Assembly: GCA_030533445.1 (NCBI GenBank)
Contig: CM060080.1
Location: 40,283,880-40,347,879 of the forward strand
Source: Cyprinodon diabolis
Taxonomy: Eukaryota > Chordata > Actinopteri > Cyprinodontiformes > Cyprinodontidae
Length of the DNA: 64,000 nt
Reading direction: 5' to 3'
The notes beneath the pieces are model-generated. The model was given only the letters and a program-made list of their open reading frames with translations, did not search any database and had not been told where the DNA came from. This document shows, piece by piece, positions 46,206 through 58,537 of the stretch (within the stretch, counting starts at the first letter, position 1; the number at the start of each line of letters is the position of its first letter). The translations under genes were made by a program, and so were the position numbers.

Positions 46206-47262
46206 AGAGAGAAGTAAAAGGAATGTAAATTATAGCAGCAAAAATGCAACACAAATTACTAAAGATAATACAAAAATCCAAAAACAAGAAGATTATGTTA
46301 AAAATGATAACATTTCTGATAATAAAAACCAATAAAAGGAAAGTTGTACTCAAAACAAATTATTATTCAAAGTTAGCACAGTTAAAGTCAGAGACACAAG
46401 CTGTCGGAAAAATGTGGCAGAATCTATAGTCATGGTTTAAATCACACTCTAGGATGGCAATCTGAAGCATCTTATGAACAAAGACAACCTGCTAAGATTA
46501 TCTGACAGAGTCTGATATTAAGGATCATGATCTCACAGCTGCAGCAAAACCACTGATAGAAAGGCAGCTGCTGTACATCAAGTTGATCTATGTTCAGGAT
46601 TACTTTTTAATCCACAGAAGCATATAAGAAGTATATATAAAACAGAGTTATTATATATATATATAGCAGCACACATTGATGTCTTACCCTGAGCTGGTGT
46701 ACACTGATAAAGTTGCTAATTATCATACATAAAAATCTATGTAGTTGTAAACCACAATGAAACAATGTACACAAATCAGATCTGATGCATAGCGGGCCAT
46801 ATAATAGTCTTAGCATATTGCAAGAAAGCTTAGGCTTGGTGAGGTATATTATTATTGATAATGGAAAGTCACTTGTGTAAAGCTTCCACTCGTCATAAAA
46901 ATAATGTATAAAGATCTCAGCTTAATGGAGATTCAATAAATCAGACTTCCCTGTTGTACGCAGCACAATGTAGATGTCTTTCATCTGAAAAGCCTTGCAG
47001 AATAATACCCAAAAAGAGATTATAAAAGCAACAATATTTCCTGTTATTTTATTTTATAAATGCATTTTGCTTGTAGCATGTACTTGATACTTGAAATACA
47101 ATGACACGTATTTTTGTTGACCCGTGTATTTTTTAATCATGCGGTAGTACTCAGATTTCTGTACTACATGCCTGTAACAAAGCTTAACAGAGTAAAGGGG
47201 GGACCTAGGTGTATCTGTAAGTTCTTTATTATTCATTAATGGGGAGTTGAATATCGACTGTT
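46206..47262. other. Unique AT-rich sequence
   Basis: A short TA run lies at ~46654-46664. No gene or nameable repeat was found. Confidence 0.4.
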
Positions 47263-47344
47263 ATTTCAAAGCAGCTGTCGATTAAACTATAACCATTACT
47301 AATTGGTGATGTAACAATTTACAAAGAGTCTTGTTCTTGTCTAG

Positions 47345-49080
47345 ATCAGTCAGCTTTCTGGGCTGTCGCCTAGAAACTTGGAGTTTGAGTTCCCTCTAAA
47401 GATTCTCTATAGGATTTAGGTCTGGATACTGGCTAGACCAAGAACCTGATATGCTTCTTCCACTTGATATTATAGGATAGGATTATAGGATAGGAGGTTT
47501 TTCCCCAAAATCTTGCAATCATCCTCATCCTCTCCTTCATACAATGCAGTCGCTGTCATGAAACGAGGACAGATGGACCCAGTATTCAGGAGAGACAGTC
47601 AGTAGGAAAGTTCAAACGTTTATTAAATAAAACAAAACAAAGTGGAGCTGTGGCCCACGGACACTGCAGGCAGGGGTGGGGCACCGCCCAATCTCAGACA
47701 CTCTGGGGGGGAGAAACACAGGTAAGTGACCCAATCAACTGATAGAACATTAACTGTGTTGGTCACTTACCTGGTTTAACAGTCCAGACCACGAGTGTCC
47801 CCAGTCCTGCAGTCCCAGAGGTGATGCTGGAAGCTGATCCAGGTGAGGGATCCAGAACAGACAGGAACAGACAGAAACAGGCAGGATCCAGATCAGGCAG
47901 GAACAGAGACAGGTGACATGATCCAGACTTCAGGCATCCACAGGCTTCCAGGAGGGTTCAGAGTCTGACTGGGACCAGAAGCATGACCAGGTGGTCACGC
48001 ACAGGAGCAGACAGGATCAGGTACAGACAGGCAGGCACAGTGGAAGAGGGTAGCCGAGACAGGACGTAGAACCGGAACTTGATGCAGGACTTTAAACTGG
48101 TCTCCTCCCTGGAGCCAGGCTTACTGGATAAAAACTGAACCTCCCCCCATAATGAGCCAAAAACCCAGAGGACTCCACGGGGGAGGAACAGTGGACAATC
48201 AGGAGACGAGACAAACACTAAAACCCTCTTTCCACTGGCAGCTAGGATCCAGGACATGAACCAAATAAAAACTGAACAGAAAGACTGACAGAAAGACAAG
48301 CAATGATCTGGCCCTGAATGCTCAGGCTGAACTGAATATAAACCGGAGGAAACAGGTGAGAGGAATAAATTATAATTGAGGCAGGGAAGGAAGAGGGCAG
48401 GTGAGAGGAATTACTAATTAAGGGAGAGCAAACAGGCCAGATCATGACAGTCGCCCTGTCACATGTGCAGAAAAACACCTGCAAAGCATGATGCTACCAC
48501 CCCCATGCTTCACAGTAGGGATGGTGTTCTTGGGTTTTTAAATTACTCATCATTCTTCTTTCTCCAAACAAGATTTTTGGAATTTTGACCAAAAAGTTCT
48601 ATTTTTTCTCATCTGACCTCATGACATGTCTGTGGATCATCCAAATGGTCATATGCACACTTAAGACGGGCCCTTTCATGTGCTGGTTTTAAGCAGGCGA
48701 ACTGTCCGTGCCATGCACGATTTCAAACCATGACCTCTTAGTGTATTACCAACAATAACCTAGGAAACGGTGGTCCCAGCTCTTTTCAGGTCATTGACCA
48801 GCTTCTCTCGTGTAGATCTGGGTTAATTTTTTACCTTTCTTAGGATCATTGAGACTCCACTAGGGGACATCTTACATGGAGCCCCCGTCTGAGGCATACA
48901 GATAGTCATATTAGCTTCTTCCATTTTCTAATGATTGCTTCAGCGGTGGACCTTTTTTCACCAAGCTGCTTGGCAATTTCCCTGAAGCCCTTTTCACCTT
49001 GTGGAGGTGTACAACAGCTCTTAGGTCTCGGCCATGTTAGTAGTTGGATTCTTCATGATTGTGTGGGGTGGACAGGTGTC
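47345..49080 (-). pseudogene. Tc1 transposase, degenerate and interrupted
   Basis: Fragments in the right order on the minus strand are QGEKGFREIAKQLGEKRST plus IIRKWKK (N-terminal helix-turn-helix, ~49000-48915), then text corresponding to the W..V..SDE region, a [10 protein letters not shown] block (~48500), and past the LTR SQYPDLNPIENL (~47440-47405), which carries the third acidic residue of the DDE triad. Frameshifts and stops separate these blocks, and the LTR insertion splits the catalytic core. An intact member of this family is a cut-and-paste transposase that targets TA. This copy is non-functional. Confidence 0.8.
47549..48454 (-). mobile_element. Solo LTR (896 bp) inserted in Tc1, 5-bp TSD
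   Basis: The element 47554-48449 starts TGTCATGAAACG and ends GGCCAGATCATGACA (TG...CA, with TGTCATGA/TCATGACA inverted tips). GTCGC is duplicated at 47549-47553 and 48450-48454. On the minus strand a TTTATATTCAG TATA-like box lies in the 5' third, and AATAAACG lies about 65-80 bp from the 3' end followed by TGGGTCCATC, giving U3-R-U5 polarity. The body is rich in ACAGGCAGGA-type text around 47860-48030. No internal coding part remains, as in a solo LTR. Confidence 0.85.
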
Positions 49081-49169
49081 TTTATGCAGCTAACGATTTC
49101 AAATCAACTGTCAATTAAACAATAACTATTACTGATTGGTGATGTAACAATTTACAAAGAGTCTTGTTC

Positions 49170-51127
49170 AAAGGAAATAAATAATTGTTTTAAGTAAAGG
49201 CACATTTTGTTGAAATTTGTAATTTTTCACTTCTCAACCACAATGACTATGAGGAGTTTCTAGAAACATGCCCAACATTGTGAACAACAGAACAGTTCCA
49301 ATTTAATATTAACATTACAATTTGGCAATGGTAACAATGCACAGCACTCCGCACCCAACCCCAATCCCAGGAAGAAAACACGAATCAGCAGCAATAATTG
49401 ACTTGGTGGAGTAATGGAAGAACACATGATGCCCCTACTGTACACATATCTTCCTTCCCTCTTATTTATGAAAGCCTAGAACTTGAAGTAATCACAGGAA
49501 GATCCGTTTTTATTATTATCATCTAAAAGGAACTTTGCCCAACACGATGAACCTACAGTGTTAACATGTGGGAAAAAGAAATAATATTCTGACTGACATT
49601 TTAAAAAGCTATTTGAAAGTCATGTTATATAAACCAGCCAGACATCCTGGCTGCCACATTTTTAATTATTATTCAAGTGACTAAAAACCATGCAACACCC
49701 CAGCATGCTTGTTGCAGTAGCTCAACTTGCCAGCGCATAATCTCCTTATGCAATTATTCCAGCTTCTCAAAGAGAGCACATCTGTAGGGAAGCAATTAAA
49801 ATCTAAGAGTTTGGACTTCACAGGAAAAATATCCTTGGACAATAAAGTGTTTGTTTTTTGAAAGTCCATAAGGGATTTTCTTTTTTAGATAAATGTAATG
49901 CTGCTGAGGACAGGAGAAGACAGAGAGTGGAGAAAAAAAGATGTAAGGAGTGGTGAGAGGAAGATCAACAATTGTTGATCAAGATATGTAGAGGGAGAAC
50001 TTTCTAGACTTCATCTCTGGCTTTATTGATAGTAAATGACATCCAAGCCTCTGTCCTGCAAGTCTATCTGGGATGCAGGTTAGTTTCCAAAGGTATTTGT
50101 ATGACCTAACAAAATATTATTTATCACTGGTGATAATACAGCTCATGAGCTGAAAAATACATTGTATTGGTTTCAGGATACTTGGATTGAACAATTTCAT
50201 TGATAAAATAAACACACTGTTTTTTAGTGTTCTTGTTTTATCTGTTAGTGGTTGCCAGGAAGAGATTAATGTTCCTGTGGGGTATCTAAAGTTGATAGGG
50301 ACCAAAAACCAGTTCAGGGTCAATCTACACTCTACTAAGAGAAAGAGAACAAGCAAAACATGTATTTCCAAAATAAATCACTGAAGGCAAACTGGGTTTT
50401 TATGAAGCCTTTGCTTATAAATATACAGACACATTTGCTAATAAATATAGACACATTTCATGTTTGTATGTGGTCTAAATTAATAATCGATAGATGATAC
50501 ATATTAAATGTGTTGAGAAGTTGCTCTTTATTTATATTTACATAGAAGACTCAATGATAAATTGCAGGAAAGAATAATACACCAAAAGTTCCAGAAAGTG
50601 CATAAATGTTTCCTTTATCATAGTTAAAGATAATTCACTACTGTATTTTTGTTTAGAAAAACTATATTGTTTAGAAAAACTAAAGTATAGTTTGTTAACA
50701 ATTATCCATTTATGGGGTTCCTACAATGCTTACAAACTATCCATTTGTTGTCTATTAATCTGTACCTTTGTAACCAATTACAAAAAATGCTGAAGGGAAA
50801 TACTTGTTTATATAATTTGGAATATTGGCTAACCTGACTACTAGTCTTTTTAAATTGAATTTGTCATACGACTGCAAGACATTCAGTGTGGTTTGCCTCA
50901 ATGAAGGCCAATACAGACACTGGAGGACAAGAGAGATACTTTCGGCCTCCCAGGGTTACAAAACTAAATTAGATTCTGCTTTTGCATTTCTAGTTTTAAT
51001 CTTGCAGGAGATTTATGTAATGCATCCTATGGACAGACTTTTTGTTTGGTTTCTTAGAATTATAAAGATTGTCCGCTATAGTTGTAGAATCCTATGGGGA
51101 CTTCCCTCCTCCTTGAGTAAAATAGCA
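49170..51127. other. Unique AT-rich sequence
   Basis: Antiparallel short frames at 50117-50384 and a 128-codon plus-strand frame at 50825-51211, which runs into the next MITE, have no recognisable domain. Nothing was named. Confidence 0.4.
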
Positions 51128-51926
51128 TACCGTAAATCCTCTAATATAGGCCGGGGCTTTTATTCAGGTACATCTTGGTCCAGGCCATTATTGGAAGGAG
51201 GCCAGAATTAGAGGCAGGCCTCTATTTCTATTTGATCAAAACAGACGACCAGTGGAATGAATAAAAAACAGATTTTGTGTCTCTTTGAACCAATAAAATA
51301 CTAGGTTCATTTATTGAAAAAGTACAGTTACCATAACGGTATACAGAACATTATTCAGAGATCTTCCAGCAGCTGCAAATTTTCTGAACGGCAATAAAAA
51401 AAATAAATAAAAAAAAGACAGAGTGGAATCTTGGGCAAACTGACTTGCGAAACAAAGTTTAAAAAAAAAATTAATGGAAACTGCTCTGCCATCATAGCGA
51501 AATTTTATTTGAGGCAGGCTAGGTGGAAGTTGGCTACCAGTATCATATATTTCAAGGTAAATTTAGAACAACGAAGACCAACGAAAATCTGTCATTTTAA
51601 CGCTGCCTGGTTACCTCCAGACCTACCCGTAATCACATTTGTCTTTCAGATCAAAACGATTGTGAAAGGCCACTACGATCTCTGTGTAAGGATGGGACTT
51701 CCCATGCTAATGGCTTGGATTTGTTAGCAAACACTGCCCCCCTGTGGTACTTGTATGTTACTATCACAAGTTGTTGAGGACTGCCCAGGAACATCGTTGG
51801 TTTTAATTATAGCCCCGGCCTGTATAAGAGTCCGGCCACTATTTACCTCCGCCGACAGCTAGACAGGCCATTATTAGAGACCCGGCCGCTAATGGAATAC
51901 AGGCCAATATTAGAGAATTTACGGTA
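51128..51926. mobile_element. CCGTAAAT-type MITE (795 bp) flanked by TA
   Basis: The left end CCGTAAATCCTCTAATATAG (from 51130) and the inverted right end CCGTAAATTCTCTAATATTG (to 51924) pair well over ~23 bp, then share GGCC-rich subterminal repeats (AGGCCATTATTGGAAGGAGG; AGGCCATTATTAGAGACCCG). TA flanks both sides. The centre is AT-rich and carries a 98-codon frame (51431-51727) without similarity I recognise, so I do not call it a gene. The superfamily is uncertain; TA flanks would fit Tc1/mariner-type. Confidence 0.8.
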
Positions 51927-52439
51927 ATTATCTGTTCTTGCAGAGTCTGCACTGTTCTGTCCATTGCCTTCATTCTATTGGCTGACTATTTATTAATCAT
52001 AGGAAAACATTATTAGATGTTTCTTGTTTGCTTTGATTCCTTCTTTATTTTAATATTCAGTAGAGCTTAAGATATATCAGTTGTAAAAATGTAAAGATAA
52101 CAATAAAAAAAAGCTGAACAGGCTTTAATTTAAAAACTGATATATTGTTTATGGTTTTCTTTGTAATAACTAAAATCACTTAAAACCTTGCATGATTAGC
52201 TTTGGAATTATACTAGTGAAAACAAACTTTTAGTTTTCCATGTTTTACGTCTTTTCTAGTCACGTGAGTCACACAGGAGTTGGCGCATAGTTGTATTTCT
52301 AGTGTTATTCTGACTGATCACAGTCACATAAACCGCTGTCCGGATTGAGTCAGTGCTAGATTTCTGTAAACCACTAAGTGAGATATCCAGCATTCCTTCC
52401 TTGCCTCGCCGGCCTGTCCAATAAGTAGAAGACGAAGGC
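51927..52439. other. Unique sequence
   Basis: Nothing was recognised between the MITE and the LINE. Confidence 0.4.
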
Positions 52440-53248
52440 AGAAATCTTGGTGTAGTCATGGACTCTAACCTGAATTTTAACAGCCACATTAAGACAATTA
52501 CAAAGTCAGCCTATTATCACCTTAAGAATATATCAAGGGTTAAAGGACTTATGTGTCAGCAGGACTTGGAAAAACTTGTCCATGCTCTCATCTTCAGTAG
52601 ACTTGACTACTGTAACGGGGTCTTTACAGGTCTCCCTAAAAAAATCAATCAGACAGCTGCAGCTGATTCAGAACGCTGCTGCTCGAGTCCTCACTAAGAC
52701 CAAGAGACTGGATCACATCACTCCAGTTCTGAAGTCCTTACACTAGCTTCCTGTGTCTAAAAGTATTGATTTCAAAGTACTTTTGGTAGTTTATAAATCA
52801 CTAAACGGTTTAGGGCTAAAATACATTTCTGACCTGCTAGTACACTATGACCCCCCCAGACCTCTAAGGTCATCTGGGTCAGGTCTACCTTCTGTTCCTA
52901 GGGTCAGAACTAAACAGGGGGAAGCAGCTTTCAGTTTCTATGGTCGTCACATCCGGAATAAACTCCCAGTAAACTGCAGGTCCGCTGCTACTCTCAGTTC
53001 TTTTAAATCAATGCTGAAGACCTTTCTTTTTGATGTTGCCTTTCTCTAAATGGGTCAATTTCTTTACTGTTTAATCTTTTATACTGCACGGTAATTTTTA
53101 TTGTTGTGTTTTATTCTGTTTTTATTTTTAACTCTTTCTTCTGTGTTTTATTTATTTTTTTAACTGATTTTATGTAAAGCACTTTGAATTGCCCTGTAGC
53201 TGAAATGTGCTATACAAATAAAGCTGCCTTGCCTTGCCTTGCCTTATT
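52440..53248 (+). mobile_element. 5'-truncated LINE 3' end (L2/Rex1-like) with (CCTTG)n tail
   Basis: About 0.8 kb on the plus strand. It starts at NLGVVMDSNLNF, downstream of the RT active site, and ends GCACTTTGAATTGCCCTG, then GAAATGTGCTATACAAATAA, AGCTGCCTTG and a (CCTTG)4 microsatellite tail (53222-53245). The tail repeats serve LINE priming. It is a different family from the L2 at 40237, although the C-terminal blocks are alignable by eye. Confidence 0.85.
52446..53049 (+). pseudogene. LINE ORF2 C-terminal fragment, frameshifted
   Basis: The blocks in order are NLGVVMDSNLNF, KLVHALIFSRLDYCNG (to ~52650), a frame change at ~52645, LQLIQNAAARVLTKTK, a stop where the family has Trp (LH*LPV, near 52745), and then FKVLLVVYKSLNGLG, RPLRSSGSG and FKSMLKTFLFDVAF ending at 53049. 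The RT catalytic core and endonuclease are absent because of 5' truncation. It is not functional. Confidence 0.85.
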
Positions 53249-53542
53249 CTGTTTTTTTACACCTGCCTTCTGATATTCTGGTCCAGGACCGTTTCTTACT
53301 ATTGGCTACCCGACCCAAGCCTCAGCCCCCATGATTTGTTTGTCTGTGAGTGGGACTAAATTGCTTAACCTGTTTTCTGAATCTGGCCATGGAGACCAAA
53401 GATCTGTGAATATCTGTTGCTGTGAAGAAAGCTAGTCTATCTCACCACCACCACCTCCTGCTATAGTCCCAAAGCAAAGGATGCATGTCTCCACTAGAAT
53501 CCTGAGAAGGTTAATGTTTTTATCCACAAGATTTATTCAGTG
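53249..53542. other. Unique sequence
   Basis: No feature could be supported in this short interval. Confidence 0.35.
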
Positions 53543-53618
53543 TCCCTTTGATAGCTGGAGATAGGCACCAGCATCCCTCGCAACCCCAGCAGGGATAAAA
53601 GGAAAGGGATGGATGGAC
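53543..53618 (+). repeat. Dispersed repeat end leading into GGAT units
   Basis: TCCCTTTGATAGCTGGAGAT, AGGCACCAGCATCCCTCGCA, ACCCCAGCAGGGATAAAAGG then AAAGGGATGGATGG follows the wording of a very common fish repeat whose 3' end decays into (GGAT)n. Only two GGAT units are present here. It suggests how the large array at 39298 could have been seeded, although no such repeat flanks that array. Confidence 0.6.
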
Positions 53619-55358
53619 CACATTTATGAAGTTTAACATATTTTTCTAATTATTTAAAAAAAAAAATTACAGGAGAGATTTAGCCTCTCAAGTATTTAAT
53701 GAGAAAGCAGCACAGGTAAATTGGTATAATCTTCACAGATACAGACTAAGACTAAATATTAAGCTGCAGCTACAGATAAATGCCATCCTGAATAATATTG
53801 TGTAATCACCATACTGTAGGTTTTGACTTCGACACAGAGGGATATCTAAAGGATACCCGCTGCTCTTGAAGCTTTTTTTATTATTTTATATTTACTTTGG
53901 TTGTCTGTTGTTTTCTTTCACTGATGTTATGTTCTCTGATTTCTGTCCATCTTATCTCATGCAGGTGTGGAAACAAACTTCTAGGAGTTACTGTATATGA
54001 CTTTTAGTCACACGACTTCATGTGTCAAAAAGGTCATCAAGCGCAATATTGAATTTTAGGATATTAAAATTTTCTTAATGTAAATTATAATAATAAAGTT
54101 ACCTTTTGTAGTAAAACAACATGGCAGCAAGCAGGGGTAAGGAAGCAGAGATTCAGCACCTCAGTGTGTGGACTATATGTAGTGTTTTTAAATTATATTT
54201 TGTGTTTTTATTTTTATTTTTTTCAAAGTTTGAACCTTGACATTGAATCTTTGCAAACAAACAATGCTTTTCTCATCTTTTTATTTATCATTGTATTGAA
54301 TTTCTTTTGTTCTTTGGGGTTGGTTTCTATACAGATCTGAATCTTCTTTTCTTTGTTCCCTTTTCTGCAAACTTATTTTTTCAAAGCTAATCCAGAGGAA
54401 ATATTTTATTCCATCTATATTGGGAGAAAGAATACAAAAGGAAATAGAGGATACAACTGTAATAATAATAAGAGCAAACATGACAAATGAGGATTTTACC
54501 ACCTGAGAGCAAATCTGCTTTAAACTAACATATTTGTGCAGTCACACACAGGGAATCAGAAATTTACAGAAAAGTAAATTTATATTAGCACTAATGTGTT
54601 TTTCGCTAAATTATACATTATAAAAACCCAATGAAAACACAGCATTTAAGATTATAATACTACATTACTGATGAAGACATTTGGGCTTAATGAAAAATAA
54701 TGAAATTCTCAAGGTTATTCCTTTTTTTTAAGACAAAAGCATCATTAGATTGCACTTTCTATTATTTACTGAATATAACCATATACAGTATTTACAGACA
54801 TTAGTTTCATAGTTATGTTTGACTGTGGAAATGGTGAACTAACTTAGACCCTGAAGGTTTGTTTGTACAAAACATCCATTACATTTTAAATTTTTTAGGT
54901 TCACACATTTAATCTGTTTTCCTTGTTTCAACTATTTGCTGGTTACAGAAAAAGCTGCTCCTCCGATAAATAAAGTTTATTTCAACCTTAAATGAGCATT
55001 TCCTGAAAGGAAAATAAATGTGATTTCACAATAATGAAACTGTAAACATGAGTTATAGTTTGTGCTGAAGATATATATATATATTTTTTTTTTAATTGTT
55101 CAAAAGAGTTTTTATGGTTTAAAACCGCTTTAATAAGCCGGGTCTGTCATAACATTTATATGGTTTTACTTATTTAATTTCCTTTATCTTTATTGTTGAA
55201 AGTGCTTTTATAAGAACATTTTCAAAATACTAATTGCCTTATTAAAAAAATTAAATTTTTATTCAGCGGTTCCAGCAGAGTTGAAAATAATTTTAACTCA
55301 AACTGTAATAAACATCCTCTGATATGGCCTTAGTTATATATAAAAACATTTTTTTACG
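53619..55358. other. AT-rich unique sequence
   Basis: A TA run followed by a T run lies at ~55072-55095. No gene was found. Confidence 0.4.
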
Positions 55359-55577
55359 GGAGTGGCAGCCTAGTGTTTAGGGCATATAGCTAAGAATCCT
55401 TAGGTTCTGAGTTCGAGCCCCCCTCACACAGCCTCCACTCTTGGTCCCTGAGCAAGACCCTTAACCCCACACTGCTCCTCGGCAGCCCACTGCTCCCCAA
55501 GGGGAAGGCTTGAATGCAGAGGCAAATTTCTCCGATGTGAGATCCAGTGAGTTCAAATATTATTATTATTATTATTT
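55359..55577 (+). mobile_element. tRNA-derived SINE, second diverged copy, (ATT)n tail
   Basis: GGAGTGGCAGCCTAGTGTTT, a degraded A box, precedes GGTTCTGAGTTCGAGCCCCC, a good B box (GTTCGAGCC). The body CTTGGTCCCTGAGCAAGACC, CTTAACCCCACACTGCTCC and CTGCTCCCCAAGGGG parallels the copy at 26345. The LINE-like tail is replaced by (ATT)6. It is not a functional tRNA, since no cloverleaf can be completed. Confidence 0.75.
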
Positions 55578-58537
55578 AAACAGGTACAGTTCAAGGTTGC
55601 ATAGACATATGTCTGGTAACATGAAGGTCATAAAGTGATATTGTATAATACGGTTAGGGGAAAATCGTAAAAATGAAGGAAGAGATAAATGGAGAGAGAG
55701 AAAAAAGAAACAAGCAAAGATAAAGTTTGAGGGATAAATGAAAGCAATGTATTCTCCTGCAATCGTTCATCTACGTGATATGGGCTGCTCCTGACATCTT
55801 ATCATTCTAATTCTTAACACAAACAACCAGCTGAAAGCGGAAAGCCTCCTTAGTCTGTTTACACAAAGTTTTTTCACTGACCTTGAACCTCTCCTTTCAG
55901 GCAATAGTCAGTCCTGAGTCCTCCTCATGCAAATGAATGCTGCAATATCTGTTTGCATTGCTGCCAGGAAAGAAGCTGTCCATCTCATCTGTTCAGTTTT
56001 TCACCTGCAGGAAGACAAATGAGGATACAGAGGATGAGATACGGCAATACTCGGCCAGCTTATTCCTTTTATTTGCAGGAAAAAAAATAAAGACATTTTT
56101 TTAGCCTTGCATTTGTAGATGTGTTTGTTGTAAGAACTGCTTTTGTGCTAATATGGTTCTGTTATTATTCTTAATTAGGAAATATTTTTGCAAATTTAAG
56201 CAAAAAAAGGTATATTGTTTTTAGTCTTTTTGTTTGTTTTTCCATCTGAGAAAATTTCAACATTTGGGTAGCCCAAATAACCATTTTCTATAGTATATTA
56301 ACATCGTGTTGTTCTCAAAGTTGAAAGGTTACTCAATTAGAATTTATTGAAAGAAAATGGGTATCTGAAAGGGCAATGCTTTAAATATAGTCAGGGGAAA
56401 TACTAATAGACAAAATCTAGATTATAACATTTAATACAACTGCACAATGTATCATAAAATATATACGGTAGCAACTGGGTTGTCAATGTAAGCAAAATTC
56501 AGGTTATCATTCACCATATAATTTAGCAAGATGGACAGTCTTATTTTCCCACCAGACCCAGGTTACTGTGCATTCCCAAAATGCTAAAAGACACAGAATA
56601 ATGGAATGATAAAACCTTGTACAGCCTTGTCTGAACCTCATATTTAAGCTGATGCTACTTAATGCATGCATATTCTTTATTTCACATTTTTTTAAGATAC
56701 TAAACATGGTAAAGATAGTTGAAAAACATTCTCTTTTTGCTGCTGACCATAGTTTAAGTAAGAATAAATCTGATATTTGTATTAATTATTCTTCATTGAC
56801 ATGTCCTGGAACAATATGAAACTTACTTTAAACCCCTGAATAAGCACAGAACTGTATTTTTTTGTACTGTTACACCCTAAATGTTTAACAAATGGATCAA
56901 AAAATTGTAGCAATTTGTTTTGCTTTACATAGTGAATACACAAAACTATCAGAAGGAAAGAGTGTACGGAAATTTTTATAAAAGCTGGTCAAAATGTAGT
57001 TATTTCTCACCTACAAAAGGTTGAAAAGCTGGACACCAGGTCAATTTGGGAAAATTTCCAGTAGTCTTAAAAAGGACCTTTATTCTGAAAGGATTATTTT
57101 AAATGTTTCAGGTGTCCTTACTGTTTTAAAAGCCTTTATTTATCTTGTACCACCAGTTAAAGGTTAACCTGGTTTGGGTGCATTAAAATCTCTTTGAACA
57201 GTGAACCTGCTGTTACCTCCCTTAGTGGGGCCCTGTCATCCAGACTTGGGTCAACTTAACGTGAAGTCAAACATTTATCACGCTGCCCTTGTAAATAACT
57301 TTAGATTTTTTCTTGACAGGTGCTTATATCCGTCATGCAGCAGCCAGACTCAGTTTGGTGCCAATTATTGCATGACATTGCCATCCTTAAGCGTTCTCAA
57401 GAATATTAATAATTTATGACACATTTCTTTATTTATTTTCATGCTTCTAATGGGCTTTCATTCACTAAAGGTCTTATTGTGATGTTGCTTTTTATTTATT
57501 TGCTCCACTCCTAGGGATGGCAATGCTATTGTAGAAAAGCCTGAATATTGATATCATCAAAAGGGTTGTAAACATTTTTTATATGAATAAAAGCATGGAT
57601 ATGACATTTTTAAACATAATACTATGACTTATAGTTTGCCTGTATAAGTGTGACTGACCCTTTGGGACATAGAATCCATTTAAACATTGAAAGTATCTGT
57701 GGTGTCTGGCACAAATATGTTAAAAGAAGATATGAAGTCGTGGAAAATGCAAGGCTAGGACCATGTCAACAACAAAAGGATATTTGGTTGTCGATTTTAA
57801 GGCGATTTTAAAACAAAAACTGACTAAATGTATGCTTGCTGCCTAACATGTCATTTCCAATAACGTGAAATGATGGAGATATAATCAGTGATTTTCACTT
57901 CATCTGAGTTTGGATTGTTCAGCGGGATCAAAATATGCATCCTTCTCCCAGTAAAATACATCTTCAAACTACTGTTGACAATCTACATTTGACATCATAT
58001 TCTCCATTTTTTTTAATCAAACACAACTAAATTGATGTTAATTAAAGAGGAAAGCCCCTGATTGTTACCCTTTCCTTCTGCCTTGAGCTTTCATGCTAAA
58101 TATGAAAGGTTAACAAGGGGTGGTACATGTTCCATACGTCAATGATTAACACAAGTCAGGATTTATTTGCGCTGTTATGAATTATGCCAAAATGCTCTGC
58201 AGTGGATGTTCTGTTTCAGCTTTTTATACAGCTGCCTCACTGCTAGGTCACTTGCTAAAAAGCTTGAATGTCAGGACTTAATGGTTAAAGAATCTTTTTT
58301 TTAAAAACAGGCACTCGGGACCTTGGTATTATTTGTTGAATATGTAAAGTCACCATTATTCTGCATGATTCACCCATATCATTACTTTCCCTGAGTTATT
58401 ACTTCAGGTCACTATCATCACCTTTTCTGAATAGCAGAAATAGCAAAATAAAGAGAAAACATTTAAACATATGAAAGCGTGCCTAATTTGTGGAGGTTTG
58501 CATGCAGGGAAACACAACTTGCATGTCTTCCTGCTTT
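55578..58537. other. AT-rich unique sequence; possible conserved element ~58025-58260
   Basis: The segment 58025-58260 (TTGATGTTAATTAAAGAGG ... GCTGTTATGAATTATGCC ... CTGCCTCACTGCTAGGTC) is repeat-free with balanced composition and homeodomain-like cores. It is a candidate non-coding conserved element, not tested. The remaining sequence shows nothing I can name. Confidence 0.3.

Larger units (their letters stand above)
47263..49169 (-). mobile_element. Degenerate Tc1-like transposon bounded by 74-bp direct repeats
   Basis: A Tc1-family element lies on the minus strand, split by an LTR (47554-48449). Removing that LTR and one GTCGC copy restores a continuous Tc1-like sequence (minus: GTGACAGGGCGACTGCATTG). 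At both ends the same ~74-bp sequence (47263-47336 and 49096-49169, core AATTTACAAAGAGTCTTGTT) appears in direct orientation, where Tc1 elements normally have inverted repeats. Either a rearrangement or copying of one end is likely. No TA-flanked inverted pair was found outside. Confidence 0.75.

Noticed and set aside
47958..48299. 113-codon minus frame
   Set aside because: It is contained wholly in the solo LTR and overlaps the U3-R region; there is no protein similarity.
50825..51211. 128-codon plus-strand frame
   Set aside because: Its last third runs into the terminal repeat of the CCGTAAAT MITE and the rest has no domain.
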